Shown: positions 34,578-44,106 of the stretch, piece by piece
Layout of the letters: each line of letters starts with the position of its first letter
How positions within the stretch are numbered: position 1 is the stretch's first letter
Source of the DNA: Leptolyngbyaceae cyanobacterium T60_A2020_046
GTDB lineage: Bacteria; Cyanobacteriota; Cyanobacteriia; Phormidesmidales; Phormidesmidaceae
Direction: 5' to 3'
Assembly: GCA_015272155.1 (NCBI GenBank)
Contig: JACYME010000076.1
Span: forward strand, 1 to 64,000
Length of the DNA: 64,000 bases
Translations under genes and position numbers: made by a program
The notes under the pieces: generated by a model
What the model saw: the letters and a program-made list of their open reading frames with translations, nothing else
Told to the model about the DNA's origin: nothing
Databases searched by the model: none

Positions 34578-35112
34578 GGATTCTCAGACCGCCAAAATCC
34601 TCCGGGTAGGATACAGGTAAACACCGGCAAAAGCCTCCTGATGCTTGATCTGATCACAACTTTGAGCCCTAGACCCTGAACCGCGAACCCAAGCTTCAAG
34701 CCCAAGCAAGCATCGATTTTACTGCCCTTCCCCACAGGCATGACCAGCCCTAACCCCGTACAGTATCATTCTTTAATAATCTTAATGAATTAAAGAAGAG
34801 TTCTACGAAGATCCACAGAACCCCTGGAATTGAGAAGAAACCCGCTAAGATGAACGCCTGGAGCGAGTCTTTGTCCCTTAAAAGGATTAGAGGATGCATC
34901 AACACCCCGCCAATCAGAACAGGGCGCTACGGAATCCGTAGAAATGTCATTGTTGTTCTTGAAGTGACAATTTAGGTTAAGGGCGTGGGTGCGCGTAGAG
35001 TCTAGCAAGTTATCGATGATTGACAGAACTTAGGTAGACAAAACCTAGGCCTGCATCGCTGGTTCATCAGAGCTGCGGAGCAGTTGCTTAATCTTTGGGG
35101 ACTTGCTCACGG
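34578..35112. other. Intergenic before sigF
   Basis: Contains an inverted repeat at 34769-34797 and likely the sigF promoter. GAGGATT/AATCCTC just after the hydrolase stop could form a weak hairpin without a T run. No gene recognised. Confidence 0.4.
34769..34797. promoter_or_regulatory. 9-bp inverted repeat upstream of sigF
   Basis: TTCTTTAAT (34769-34777) and its exact reverse complement (34789-34797) are separated by 11 bases, about 315 bases before sigF. It could be an operator or a hairpin; no T run follows. Confidence 0.35.
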
Positions 35113-35949
35113 ATGGCTCAATTGATTGACGTCTACAGGCAGATTCGTCACTATCAGGATGATTGCAGTATGCCCCTCCAAACCCATCATGCCCTCAAAG
35201 GCGAAACGGCTGAGCTGCTCCAGCAGTATCAGCAAACCAACGATGCTGAACTGCGCAACACCCTCGTGCAGATCAATATCGGGCTCGTGCGACGCGAAGC
35301 TTATCGCTGGGTACGGCAGTCTAGCGAATCCTTTGACGATTTGATGCAGGTGGGGAGCTTAGGGCTAATTCGCGCAATTGAGCGGTTTGACCTGTCGAAG
35401 GGCTATGCCTTTAGTTCCTTTGCGATTCCCTACATCCGGGGCGAAATCCAGCATTACTTGCGCGATCGCGGTTCCACCATGCGTATTCCTCGACGCTGGC
35501 AAACCCTCGCAAATCAAGCCCGAAAAACCATTCGTGCCCTACAAACTGAGCTAGATCGCCATCCCACCGATCAGGAAATTGCCCAGGCCTTAGAGATCGA
35601 TTTGGCGGAATGGCAGGAGGTTAAGCTGGCGAATCACAATCGCTCACTGCTTAGCTTGGATGCGCCCATTGTGGATGAAGAAGACAGCGCTGCGTCCTTA
35701 TCTGACCTGCTCCCTGATCCTAAATATCGCAGCTTCCAACTTGCAGAGGAAGATCGGCTCCGGCTCCAGCAGGCGCTTTTGCAACTCGAACAAAGAACAC
35801 GCGATATTTTAGAGTTTGTTTTTCTTCACGACCTGACTCAAAAGGAAACCGCAGAGCGTCTTGGTATTAGTTCTGTCACGGTGTCTCGGCGTGTCAAACA
35901 AGGTTTGAAGCGGCTCAAGCTTCTGATGAATTCTGCGGATGAAGCCTAG
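35113..35949 (+). CDS. sigF: Group 3 sigma factor, SigF type
   Basis: RNA polymerase sigma factor of 278 residues. Region 2 is in FDDLMQVGSLGLIRAIERFD and YAFSSFAIPYIRGEI, region 3 in PTDQEIAQALEI, region 4 in LTQKETAERLGISSVTVSRRV. The HYLRDRGSTMRIPRRWQ stretch and overall layout match cyanobacterial SigF, which in Synechocystis controls type IV pili and motility. Assignment to SigF rather than another group 3 factor is by resemblance. ATG 35113 is used; a TTG 18 bases upstream is open too. Confidence 0.87.
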   Translation: MAQLIDVYRQIRHYQDDCSMPLQTHHALKGETAELLQQYQQTNDAELRNTLVQINIGLVRREAYRWVRQSSESFDDLMQVGSLGLIRAIERFDLSKGYAFSSFAIPYIRGEIQHYLRDRGSTMRIPRRWQTLANQARKTIRALQTELDRHPTDQEIAQALEIDLAEWQEVKLANHNRSLLSLDAPIVDEEDSAASLSDLLPDPKYRSFQLAEEDRLRLQQALLQLEQRTRDILEFVFLHDLTQKETAERLGISSVTVSRRVKQGLKRLKLLMNSADEA

Positions 35950-36143
35950 GGCACGTTATCTCCGGAGGGAAGAAAAGGGGCTGATTCAGGATTGCCGCGA
36001 TCGCGCCCACAAGATCCTGATCAAGATCTTCTAAGATGCGCTATGTTTGAAGCGATATTAAAGGAACCTGTCATTTCGCTGCATTTCGCTTTTGTATCCT
36101 GAAGGTTTTTCGCGCTTCTCTTTCATTCCGGGAGACTTGAACT

Positions 36144-36938
36144 ATGCGTCGCTTAACAGCCCTAGGCCTCGTGAGCTGCCTTGGCCTTTCGGTCACAAGC
36201 TGCGGCTTTATCAACGGTCTCCTCAATCGGGGAGAAGATTCGGGTGAAGTTGCCACTGAGGAAGTCCCTCTTGAAGGCGAAGTTACTGAAGGGGAGGGTG
36301 AGATTGTCGAAGGAGACGGTGCTGAAGCGGAAACCGCCTTTGAGGAGCCTTTCTTGCCAGGGCTGCCCACTGCAGCAGCGATCGCCAGTGCAGAACTCAT
36401 TCAATCCACAGATCCCGCTGAGCGCCTGCGTGAGATTCAAGCCGCTCGACCTGATCCCTACGCCCTAGTTCCTGTGCCGCCTGCACCGCGCCCTGTTGCA
36501 CCGCCCGCCCCAGAAGATACCCCAGGGCAGGCGGCTGGTGACGGTGGTGGCGGCACCACTACACCAAGACCGAGTGATGATGATTTCCCTGCTTTTGATC
36601 CCCTGCCTTTGCTACCAGAAGCAACTGTAGCTGCGACCGTTGCGGTTTCGGGCGTGGTGCAGGTGAGCGGAGAAACCTATGCCATTATCAATGCCCCTGG
36701 TGAACCGACGAGCCGCTATGTGAGAGTTGGCGATCGCCTGTCGAACGGCACAATTTTGGTGAAGCGCATCGAAATGCGCCCGGGTAGCAATCCGGTCGTG
36801 GTGTTTGAGGAAAACGGCGTTGAAGTTGCCCTCCCCGTAGGCGCTGGAACTGGCCCTGAAGAAGCGACTGCCGAAGCGCCAGGTGTTAGCGCTGTTGTTG
36901 CCAGTAGCGCGATCGCCCCCTTGCCCGTACTGCGCTAG
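36144..36938 (+). CDS. Lipoprotein with PilP/GspC-like C-terminal domain
   Basis: A 264-residue secreted lipoprotein. Signal peptide with lipobox V-T-S-C (Cys20); an acidic stretch; a long Pro-rich linker (about 105-155); and a C-terminal beta domain (about 170-245) reading VSGVVQVSGETYAIINAPG, then SRYVRVGDRLSNGTI. That pattern resembles the periplasmic homology region of PilP/GspC in type IV pilus and type II secretion machines. GGGAG 9 bases before the ATG supports the start. If the likeness holds, its place 195 bases after sigF would fit a pilus role. Not certain. Confidence 0.6.
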   Translation: MRRLTALGLVSCLGLSVTSCGFINGLLNRGEDSGEVATEEVPLEGEVTEGEGEIVEGDGAEAETAFEEPFLPGLPTAAAIASAELIQSTDPAERLREIQAARPDPYALVPVPPAPRPVAPPAPEDTPGQAAGDGGGGTTTPRPSDDDFPAFDPLPLLPEATVAATVAVSGVVQVSGETYAIINAPGEPTSRYVRVGDRLSNGTILVKRIEMRPGSNPVVVFEENGVEVALPVGAGTGPEEATAEAPGVSAVVASSAIAPLPVLR

Positions 36939-37335
36939 TTTTTCCTGTTGTTAGGTAATCCTTTCAAATCCCTCTCATCACCCGAGCCGGGCAGCGCCAA
37001 GAGCGTGCTGACCGGCTTTGCTAGTGCTACCTAGCCTAATACCCTTGAGACCGCCCCAGCCCTTTGCACTAAGCTGCTCAGCTCAGGGACTCAAGTCGCT
37101 GCCTCTACCCCCTTCAATCAAGGTGCGCAAACTCTCGAGCCACACCCCAAGGTGTGTCATTCGATCCGTCGGAAACCTGCGATCGCGATATTTCAAATTG
37201 TTGCTTTTCCAGCCTGAAACGCAGCTCTGGCAACAAAACTTAAATCTCTCCACGTCAGTAACACCAAGCATCCGTAGTACGCTGATGAACGAGTCATTAA
37301 ATCCTTAGTACTCATCTTTCAAGAGGGCATTATTC
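36939..37335. other. Intergenic before psaE
   Basis: Holds a weak terminator-like hairpin for the lipoprotein gene at 36985-37017 (AGCCGG pairs with CCGGCT, then TTT), and the psaE promoter and leader. No repeated RpaB-type (HLR1) motif could be identified with confidence. Confidence 0.4.
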
Positions 37336-37548
37336 ATGGTTCAACGCGGTTCTAAAGTCCGGATCCTCCGTAAGGAATCCTATTGGTTCCAAGAGGTTGG
37401 CACCGTTGCCACTGTTGACCAAAGCGGGATCCGTTACCCGGTGGTTGTGCGCTTTGACAAAGTGAATTACTCCGGCATTAACACCAACAACTTTGCTGTC
37501 GAAGAGTTACTTGAAGTTGAAGCTCCCAAAAAGGCGGCAAAGGCATAA
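37336..37548 (+). CDS. psaE: Photosystem I reaction centre subunit IV
   Basis: A 70-residue SH3-like subunit on the stromal (cytoplasmic) face of photosystem I that helps ferredoxin docking and cyclic electron flow. [18 protein letters not shown] is the invariant start; [15 protein letters not shown] and the Lys/Ala tail are also typical. AAGAGGGC upstream serves as the ribosome site. Single-gene transcript: a terminator overlaps its stop codon. Confidence 0.98.
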   Translation: MVQRGSKVRILRKESYWFQEVGTVATVDQSGIRYPVVVRFDKVNYSGINTNNFAVEELLEVEAPKKAAKA

Positions 37549-37571
37549 CACACGATTTACCGTGTGTTTTT
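37547..37571 (+). terminator. psaE intrinsic terminator
   Basis: An 8-bp perfect stem (37547-37554 with 37561-37568), a 6-base loop and a run of T (37567-37571). The stem begins within the psaE stop codon (TAA 37546-37548). Confidence 0.85.
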
Positions 37572-37616
37572 CGTGAAAAAATATTGCTTGTCATGGGCTT
37601 GGATTAAGTTGACTGC

Positions 37617-38465
37617 GTGCCAGAGCTACCAGAAGTAGAAACTGTCCGTCGGGGCTTGAACCAAGTAACCCTAAATTATTCAATTCGGGGTGGAGAAGTA
37701 CTGCTATCACGCAGTATTGCCCACCCCGATTCCGTTGATGGTTTCCTGAACGGTCTGTACGATACTCACATTACCCAGTGGCATCGACGGGGCAAGTATC
37801 TGCTGGCTGAACTACATGCCCAGGATCAACAGCCTGCGGGCTGGCTGGGGGTTCATCTACGGATGACAGGGCAGTTGCTCTGGGTTCAGCCCAATGCGCC
37901 ACTCTCGGCGCACTGTCGGGTGCGGCTATGGCTTGGGGATCACCATGAGCTGAGGTTTGTCGATCAGCGCACTTTTGGTCGGCTATGGTGGATTCCGCGC
38001 GATCGCACGCCCGAGAGCATCATGACAGGCATGGCCGCTCTCGGCCCCGAACCCTTCAGCGACGACTTTTCGCCCCAGTATCTCTATACTGCTACCCGCC
38101 GCAGCTTGCGGCCCATCAAAAATGCGCTGCTGGATCAACGCCTTGTGGCAGGTATCGGCAATATCTATGCCGATGAAGCGTTGTTTCTAAGTGGCATTCA
38201 CCCCCAGACCCCCAGCCGTCGTCTGGGGCTGTCGCGGTTGACGAAACTCCATCAGGCGATTTGTGAGGTGCTCACCACGAGCATTGCTGCGGGGGGGACA
38301 ACCTTCAGCGACTTTCGGAATGTGGAAGGGATCAACGGTAACTATGGTGGGGTTGCCTGGGTGTACGATCGCGAAGATCAACCCTGCCGAGTCTGTCAGA
38401 CCCCGGTACAGCGTCTCAAAATGGCCGGGCGATCGGCCCACTACTGTCCTCAATGCCAGCGGTGA
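37617..38465 (+). CDS. mutM: Formamidopyrimidine-DNA glycosylase
   Basis: Bifunctional glycosylase/AP lyase that removes 8-oxoguanine and related oxidised bases. 282 residues beginning PELPEVETV, where the processed N-terminal Pro and Glu are the catalytic pair. Lys60 in HRRGKYLL; C-terminal zinc finger C257, C260, C277, C280. GTG 37617 is the start, as the Pro must be residue 2. Conserved neighbour of psaE in cyanobacteria, a sensible place for oxidative repair. Confidence 0.96.
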   Translation: MPELPEVETVRRGLNQVTLNYSIRGGEVLLSRSIAHPDSVDGFLNGLYDTHITQWHRRGKYLLAELHAQDQQPAGWLGVHLRMTGQLLWVQPNAPLSAHCRVRLWLGDHHELRFVDQRTFGRLWWIPRDRTPESIMTGMAALGPEPFSDDFSPQYLYTATRRSLRPIKNALLDQRLVAGIGNIYADEALFLSGIHPQTPSRRLGLSRLTKLHQAICEVLTTSIAAGGTTFSDFRNVEGINGNYGGVAWVYDREDQPCRVCQTPVQRLKMAGRSAHYCPQCQR

Positions 38466-38521
38466 CGATGTCCCTAGCCAGCAGTCTAAAATACGGGATG
38501 AAGTTGTCTGGAGATGTGGTA

Positions 38522-38743
38522 ATGGCAGCCAAGCTTAAGCGTGGAGATTTGGTGAAAGCGATGCGCGAAGCCCTAGAAAATAGCGTAGAAGCCACTGCAA
38601 GCGACACCCGATTTCCGCCCTATTTGTTTGAAACCCAGGGAGAAATTTTAGAAACTCGCGAAGAGTACGCCTTAGTCAAGTTTGGGCAAGTGCCTACGCC
38701 CAACATCTGGCTCCGTTTGGATCAGCTTGAGAAGTTTGAGTAG
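38522..38743 (+). CDS. ndhO: NAD(P)H-quinone oxidoreductase subunit O
   Basis: A 73-residue cyanobacterial/plastid-specific subunit of the NDH-1 complex. [37 protein letters not shown] and WLRLDQLE are the family blocks. It sits on the cytoplasmic arm and is reported to modulate complex activity. ATG 38522 gives the standard N-terminus; the frame opens upstream in the mutM tail but that part is not conserved. GGAG lies before the start. Confidence 0.96.
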   Translation: MAAKLKRGDLVKAMREALENSVEATASDTRFPPYLFETQGEILETREEYALVKFGQVPTPNIWLRLDQLEKFE

Positions 38744-38916
38744 GGACGTTTCCCGCGCTTGAGGCTCGCGTAAAGCTAAAAATTTCTGTCATGAAATTCC
38801 CCATGCCCCGCTTTCCCAGACAGGATAAAGGCACTGGTGTGCAGCTAGGCCTTCTTGTCAGAGAGTGGGGCATTGTTTTGCGCCATGCCCACCCTTCACC
38901 GCAGAATGACACCATT

Positions 38917-39324
38917 ATGTTGACCGTCGCAGACATTATGACCCAGATGGTGCAGACCATCGATCGCACCGCAACCGTCACCGATGCGATTGTGCAGATG
39001 CGGATTCATGGGTTGCGATCGCTGATTGTGAACCGCATTTCCCTGGATATGCCCTACGGCATCGTGACCGAACGCGACATCGTGTACAAAGTCTTTGCAC
39101 GACAGATGAACCCCAACCGAGTGCGCGTCCAGGATGTCATGCGTCAGCCGTGCATTGCCGTGGAGCCAACCTTGAGCTTGCACTCCGTCGCTCAAATGTT
39201 TTCAGAAACCGGCATTCAACGGGCTCCCGTCATCCACGATGGCGAGTTGTTGGGGGTAATTTCCGTGACTGATCTGGTGATGCGGGCAGAGTTGGATGCA
39301 CCACTCAGCCCTTCCTTTGCCTAG
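38917..39324 (+). CDS. CBS-domain pair protein
   Basis: A 135-residue protein made only of two CBS domains: VADIMTQMVQTID.. GIVTERDIVYKV and VQDVMRQPCIAVEP.. LGVISVTDLV. CBS pairs bind adenosine nucleotides and regulate partners; the partner is unknown. The frame starts at 38791, but the conserved part begins at MLTVADIM (38917). Possibly co-transcribed with ndhO, 173 bases upstream. Confidence 0.85.
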   Translation: MLTVADIMTQMVQTIDRTATVTDAIVQMRIHGLRSLIVNRISLDMPYGIVTERDIVYKVFARQMNPNRVRVQDVMRQPCIAVEPTLSLHSVAQMFSETGIQRAPVIHDGELLGVISVTDLVMRAELDAPLSPSFA

Positions 39325-39541
39325 TGGTGTCATCAATTCCTCCTAGCTCCCTTGTGGGATCAGCATTTACGCCTGTCCCAATTTCATTGCCTGAGGCGAT
39401 AACCCTTGAGCCCTGGGCACTAGGCGGCGCAGTGAGACCCGATTCTAGTGTGCATCATTCTTCCGAAACGGGTTGAGCCTGCTGCAATGGTTAACTCAGT
39501 GAGTCGAAAACGCTCCCTTTCGCCTTTACTCTAGCACCGCC

Positions 39542-42304
39542 ATGTCTTTGAAGCCTACCCTAGACCCGGCCTACGACATCCTCAGGGCCGAGCCGCAGCC
39601 GTTGAGTGCGATTTTCTCGCCGAAAACCGTTGCTGTTGTTGGCGCAACCGATCGCCCTGGCAGCGTCGGTCGTACCCTGCTTTGGAACTTGATTAGTAAC
39701 CCCTTTGGGGGCACAGTGTTTCCGGTGAACCCCAAGCGACGCAGCGTCCTCGGCATTCGAGCCTATGCCAGCATCCGCGAAACGCCGGAAGTGCCCGACC
39801 TCGCCATCATTGCCACGCCAGCGCCCAGTGTTCCCGGCATTATTCAGGACTGTGTTGACCTAGGGGTGAAGGGCGCGATTGTGCTCTCCGCTGGGTTTAA
39901 GGAAATTGGCGCAGCGGGGATCGCCCTTGAAAGCCAATTGCGATCGCTACTCAAGCACAGCCCCCTACGGCTCATCGGCCCCAACTGCCTTGGCGTCATG
40001 AATCCCCTCATTGGCCTCAACGCCACCTTTGCCAGCACCATGGCCCGCCCTGGCAACGTGGGATTCATTAGTCAAAGTGGAGCCCTCTGCACTGCGGTTT
40101 TGGATTGGAGCCTACAAGAAAACGTGGGCTTCAGCGCCTTTGTTTCCATTGGCTCGATGCTGGACGTTGATTGGGGTGACCTGATCTATTACTTGGGCGA
40201 CGATCCCCGCACCAAGAGCATCGTAATTTATATGGAGTCCGTTGGCGATGCACGCTCATTCCTCTCTGCCGCCCGTGAAGTGGCGCTGACAAAGCCGATC
40301 ATTGTGATCAAGTCTGGGCGCACCGCAGAAGCCGCCCAAGCCGCTGCGTCCCACACCGGATCCTTAGCTGGCAGCGATGCCGTCCTAGACGCGGCCTTTC
40401 GTCGCTGCGGCGTACTGCGGGTGAATCGCATTTCTGAACTCTTTGATCTAGCAGAAGTATTGGCCAAGCAAAAACAACGGCCCAAAGGCCCGAGGCTGAG
40501 CATCATCACCAATGCGGGCGGCCCTGGCGTGCTGGCGACCGATGCCCTCATTGCCACTGGGGGAGAATTAGCCCCCTTGGCGGAGGAGACGATCGCCGCC
40601 CTAGATGACGTGTTGCCCGCCCACTGGAGCCGTCAAAACCCGATCGATATCTTGGGGGATGCTGATCCTGATCGCTACACCGAGGCTTTGAACCGAGCGG
40701 TACAGGATCCCAACAGTGATGGTCTGTTGGTGATTCTGACGCCCCAGGCAATGACCGACCCTACCGAAACTGCCGAAAAACTCAAGCATTGCGCGCGCAA
40801 CAGCGCGAAGCCCATTTTGGCAAGCTGGATGGGCGGCGCAGAGGTCACTGGTGGTGAAACGATTCTCAATCGGGCCAGCATTGCAACCTATCGCTACCCG
40901 GACGCGGCGGCGGTGTTGTTCAACTTTATGTGGAAGTACCACTACAACTTGCAGGGCATTTATGAGACGCCCTCGCTACTGCCCGAGTCAGAACTGGGCA
41001 CCACGGAACGGATCCAAGTGGCGGATATTCTTCAGACTGCTCGCGCGGAAGGGCGCACCCTGTTAACGGAGCTAGAGTCGAAACGAATTTTGTCCGCCTA
41101 TGGCATTCCGACGGTGGAGTCGCGCTTTGCGGCGTCGGCTGAGGCCGCGATTGCCTGTGCTGGGGCTGTCGGATACCCCGTGGTGGTGAAGCTGGTGTCT
41201 AACACCATTACCCATAAGACCGATGTAGGAGGGGTTCGGCTCAACGTACAAAGTGCTAAGGCGGTAGAACAGGCATATACCGAAATTGCTGCCGCGATCG
41301 CCGAAAAAGCTGGGCCAGAGCATTTTCAAGGTGTGACCGTGCAGCCCATGATCGATCGCGACCACAGCTATGAGCTGATTGTCGGCAGCAGTATCGATCC
41401 CCAGTTTGGCCCGGTGATTGTTTTTGGCACCGGGGGGCAACTGGTTGAGGTGTTTCAAGACAGCGCGATCGCCCTGCCCCCCCTCAACACCACTCTGGCC
41501 CGCCGTCTGATGGAACAAACCAAAATTTACAAGGCACTGCAAGGCGTCCGAGGCCGCCAATCCGCTGCCCTTGGTGAACTGGAGCACCTCCTTGTCCGCT
41601 TTAGCCAGCTCGTGATGGAACAACGGGAAATTCAGGAGATCGACATCAACCCCCTACTGGTGTCAGAAGCAAGCAGCCGCCATCCGTTGCTCGCCCTAGA
41701 TGCCCGCATCGCTCTCCATCCTCCCCATCTCGATTTAGAGGAGATCCCCAAGCCAGCGATTCGGCCTTATCCAGCCCAGTATGTGTTGCCCTGGCAGTTG
41801 CGAGACGGCAGCGCAGTCACGCTTCGCCCTATCCGGCCTGAGGACGAGCCCCTGCTCGTGGATTTTCATCAAACGCTTTCGGAAGAAAGCGTTTACTTCC
41901 GCTATTTTCACCTCATGAAGCTGAGCCATCGGGTGGCCCACGAACGCCTCACGCGCATTTGTTTTATTGATTACGATCGCGAGATGGCCCTCGTGGCCGA
42001 CAAAAAGGATCCCAAAACGGGCAAACACATCATTCTTGGGGTGGGGCGACTCAGTAAACTACACGGACGCAAAGAAGCGGAGTTTGCCATGCTGGTCAAC
42101 GACGCTTATCAAAAGCAAGGGCTTGGCACAAAGCTCTTAGAACAACTGGTGGCGATCGCTCGCCAAGAGGGCATGACCCGCATCACTGCCGAAATTTTGC
42201 ATGAAAACCGAGCGATGCAGCGCGTTTGCGAAAAAGTCGGCTTTCAGCTTAAACGCGCGCCCGATTTTGTCAAAGCAGAGTTTTTCGTCCAGCAAATTTC
42301 TTGA
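39542..42304 (+). CDS. NDP-forming acyl-CoA synthetase / GNAT acetyltransferase
   Basis: A 920-residue multidomain protein. CoA-binding Rossmann domain ([12 protein letters not shown] at about residues 31-42), succinyl-CoA ligase-like domain ([10 protein letters not shown], then [11 protein letters not shown]), ATP-grasp domain (about 500-720: [10 protein letters not shown], then GVRLNV and EIDINPLL) and a C-terminal GNAT fold (about 760-915: LRPIRPEDE, then [10 protein letters not shown]). The layout matches the Pat/PatZ protein lysine acetyltransferases, in which the synthetase half is often a sensor. Whether the synthetase is active here is not settled by eye. Stands alone. Confidence 0.9.
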   Translation: MSLKPTLDPAYDILRAEPQPLSAIFSPKTVAVVGATDRPGSVGRTLLWNLISNPFGGTVFPVNPKRRSVLGIRAYASIRETPEVPDLAIIATPAPSVPGIIQDCVDLGVKGAIVLSAGFKEIGAAGIALESQLRSLLKHSPLRLIGPNCLGVMNPLIGLNATFASTMARPGNVGFISQSGALCTAVLDWSLQENVGFSAFVSIGSMLDVDWGDLIYYLGDDPRTKSIVIYMESVGDARSFLSAAREVALTKPIIVIKSGRTAEAAQAAASHTGSLAGSDAVLDAAFRRCGVLRVNRISELFDLAEVLAKQKQRPKGPRLSIITNAGGPGVLATDALIATGGELAPLAEETIAALDDVLPAHWSRQNPIDILGDADPDRYTEALNRAVQDPNSDGLLVILTPQAMTDPTETAEKLKHCARNSAKPILASWMGGAEVTGGETILNRASIATYRYPDAAAVLFNFMWKYHYNLQGIYETPSLLPESELGTTERIQVADILQTARAEGRTLLTELESKRILSAYGIPTVESRFAASAEAAIACAGAVGYPVVVKLVSNTITHKTDVGGVRLNVQSAKAVEQAYTEIAAAIAEKAGPEHFQGVTVQPMIDRDHSYELIVGSSIDPQFGPVIVFGTGGQLVEVFQDSAIALPPLNTTLARRLMEQTKIYKALQGVRGRQSAALGELEHLLVRFSQLVMEQREIQEIDINPLLVSEASSRHPLLALDARIALHPPHLDLEEIPKPAIRPYPAQYVLPWQLRDGSAVTLRPIRPEDEPLLVDFHQTLSEESVYFRYFHLMKLSHRVAHERLTRICFIDYDREMALVADKKDPKTGKHIILGVGRLSKLHGRKEAEFAMLVNDAYQKQGLGTKLLEQLVAIARQEGMTRITAEILHENRAMQRVCEKVGFQLKRAPDFVKAEFFVQQIS

Positions 42305-42460
42305 GCCTGTATCAGTCCGACTATTGAGTTCTGTAGGTTCAAATCAGCTTCCTTGCTGTACCTGTCCGCGCGCCAAACCTAGGCCAATCATGATCATCCT
42401 GAGCAAGATCCCTTATCTTAAAGAAGTGTAAAGAATGGTGTCCTGTGCTTGAGGCAAGTT

Positions 42461-43213
42461 ATGGTGGCGATCACCCCCCTTCCGTTTCTACCCATCACGC
42501 CCAGCCCGCTACAGCTTTCCCGAGGAGTGATGCAGGTGGTCGGCACTCGCCTGCGTGTTACCGGACGCGAACATATTCCCGACAACATGCCCACTGTGGT
42601 TGTGAGTAACCATCGCAGCGTGCTCGATGCTCCGGTGCTGATGACTGGGTTAAACCGATCCATTGCCTTTGTCTGTCATCACTACATGGCAAACGTGCCG
42701 GGGTTGCGCGATTTGGTCACCCAGTTTGGGGCTTTTCCCTTAGATTCGCCCGGAAGTCGGCAACGATCGTTTTTTCGCAATGCGTTCCAGCGGCTGCGCG
42801 ATCGCGACATCATTGGGCTGTTTCCTGAAGGGGCAGAGCCGATGGTGAAACTGCGCCCCCCTGCCGCGATTTCGCCGTTTCAACGAGGGGTCGCCCATCT
42901 CGCGCTGCGGGCTCCGGTTGATCGCCTCGCGATTCTCCCGGTTGCCCTTGCCTCTGCGGATGAAGGCTTTGAGTCGCTGATTCCCCTGCGGCTGCTGAGC
43001 TGGTTTGATCCCCACGAACCGTTATTCCAGCAAACGGGTGGCCATCCGCTGTTGGTGTATCGACGTGTGGAAGTGCGCATCGGTGAACCCATTTGGGTAT
43101 CAGCGTCGGAGCGGGCGGCTTATCGGGGGCGACAGGGTAGCGCGATCGCCCACGACTTGACCCAACAGTGTCAGCGGCGGGTACAGCATCTGCTGGCCGC
43201 TCCGTCTCGGTAG
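42461..43213 (+). CDS. PlsC-type acyltransferase (1-acylglycerol-3-phosphate)
   Basis: A 250-residue acyltransferase for phospholipid or galactolipid precursors. The HX4D motif is H51-RSVL-D56 (NHRSVLDAP), and the glycerol-phosphate motif FPEGAEP is at 121-127. No strong membrane segment at the N-terminus, so probably a peripheral enzyme. ATG 42461 with GAGG 6 bases upstream is the start rather than TTG 42449. Followed after 9 bases by an alpha/beta hydrolase whose ribosome site overlaps this gene's stop. Confidence 0.9.
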   Translation: MVAITPLPFLPITPSPLQLSRGVMQVVGTRLRVTGREHIPDNMPTVVVSNHRSVLDAPVLMTGLNRSIAFVCHHYMANVPGLRDLVTQFGAFPLDSPGSRQRSFFRNAFQRLRDRDIIGLFPEGAEPMVKLRPPAAISPFQRGVAHLALRAPVDRLAILPVALASADEGFESLIPLRLLSWFDPHEPLFQQTGGHPLLVYRRVEVRIGEPIWVSASERAAYRGRQGSAIAHDLTQQCQRRVQHLLAAPSR

Positions 43214-43222
43214 GGGTCTGGT

Positions 43223-44026
43223 ATGCAACTGGATGTACCAGAGCCTAGATTATTTGCGCCGACCCCACCCCAGCCGCACCTCAGACCCCTTGTTCTTGTG
43301 CCTGGCCTAGATGGCACGGGCAAGCTTTTTTGTACGCAGGTGGCGCGACTGGCTCAGCACTTTGATGTGCGCTGCGTCCACATTCCTACCGAGAATCGCC
43401 AAGATTGGGAAACTCTGGCCAGGGCAACCCTAGCCGCCGTGGAGGCGGAATACCCGCACCAGCAGGTATATCTGTGTGGGGAATCCTTTGGGGCCTGTCT
43501 AGCCCTCAAAATGGCAAGCCTGGCCCCCCGCAAAATGACTCGATTAGTGGTGATCAACTCTGCTTCGGCGATGCGATCGCAGCCTCTCCTCCGCTGGGTT
43601 ACCCAGATTGCGCCAAAGGTGCCTGATTGGCTCTTTCGCAGTGCCAGTCCCGTTGCCTGTTCTCTATTAGCCGCCTTTGATCGCATGCTTCCCCAGCAAC
43701 AACAGCACTTTATTGAAACCGTGCGGCATATCCCCAAAGCCTGTGTAACTTGGCGGTTGTCGATGTTGCACCAGTTTGCCCTCACCCCAGCCGAGCATCG
43801 TACGCTGACGATGCCCACCCTCGCAATCGCCAGTGCCCGCGATCGCCTCTTACCATCCTTGCAAGAAGCGGAATGGTTGAGAATTCACTTGCCCCAGTGC
43901 ACAACCTACATCCTGCCCAACAGCGGTCACGTGTGCCTACTAGAGTCGGCCATTGATTTAACTCAATGCTTGGCCCAAGCCGATTTCTTGCCCACTCCTT
44001 CAAAGACTTGGCTCATAAGGCGTTAA
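43223..44026 (+). CDS. Alpha/beta hydrolase related to plant phytyl ester synthases
   Basis: A 267-residue hydrolase-fold protein. LVPGLDGTG (25-33) is the oxyanion region; Ser88 lies in CGESFG; ASARDRLLP and NSGHVCLL supply the acid and His. The FDVRCVHIPTENR and VYLCGESFGACLALK wording strongly recalls the hydrolase half of plastid PES1/PES2-like esterase/acyltransferases, which attach fatty acids to phytol or glycerolipids. Here that half is a separate gene just behind a PlsC gene. Substrate inferred only. Confidence 0.8.
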   Translation: MQLDVPEPRLFAPTPPQPHLRPLVLVPGLDGTGKLFCTQVARLAQHFDVRCVHIPTENRQDWETLARATLAAVEAEYPHQQVYLCGESFGACLALKMASLAPRKMTRLVVINSASAMRSQPLLRWVTQIAPKVPDWLFRSASPVACSLLAAFDRMLPQQQQHFIETVRHIPKACVTWRLSMLHQFALTPAEHRTLTMPTLAIASARDRLLPSLQEAEWLRIHLPQCTTYILPNSGHVCLLESAIDLTQCLAQADFLPTPSKTWLIRR

Positions 44027-44106
44027 GCCATTTCACGGCAAAGATGCTTTGTCGTGACCCTTCACATTTTGTTACAACTAGAGAGGCTCAAACCTAGAGT
44101 GCACGT

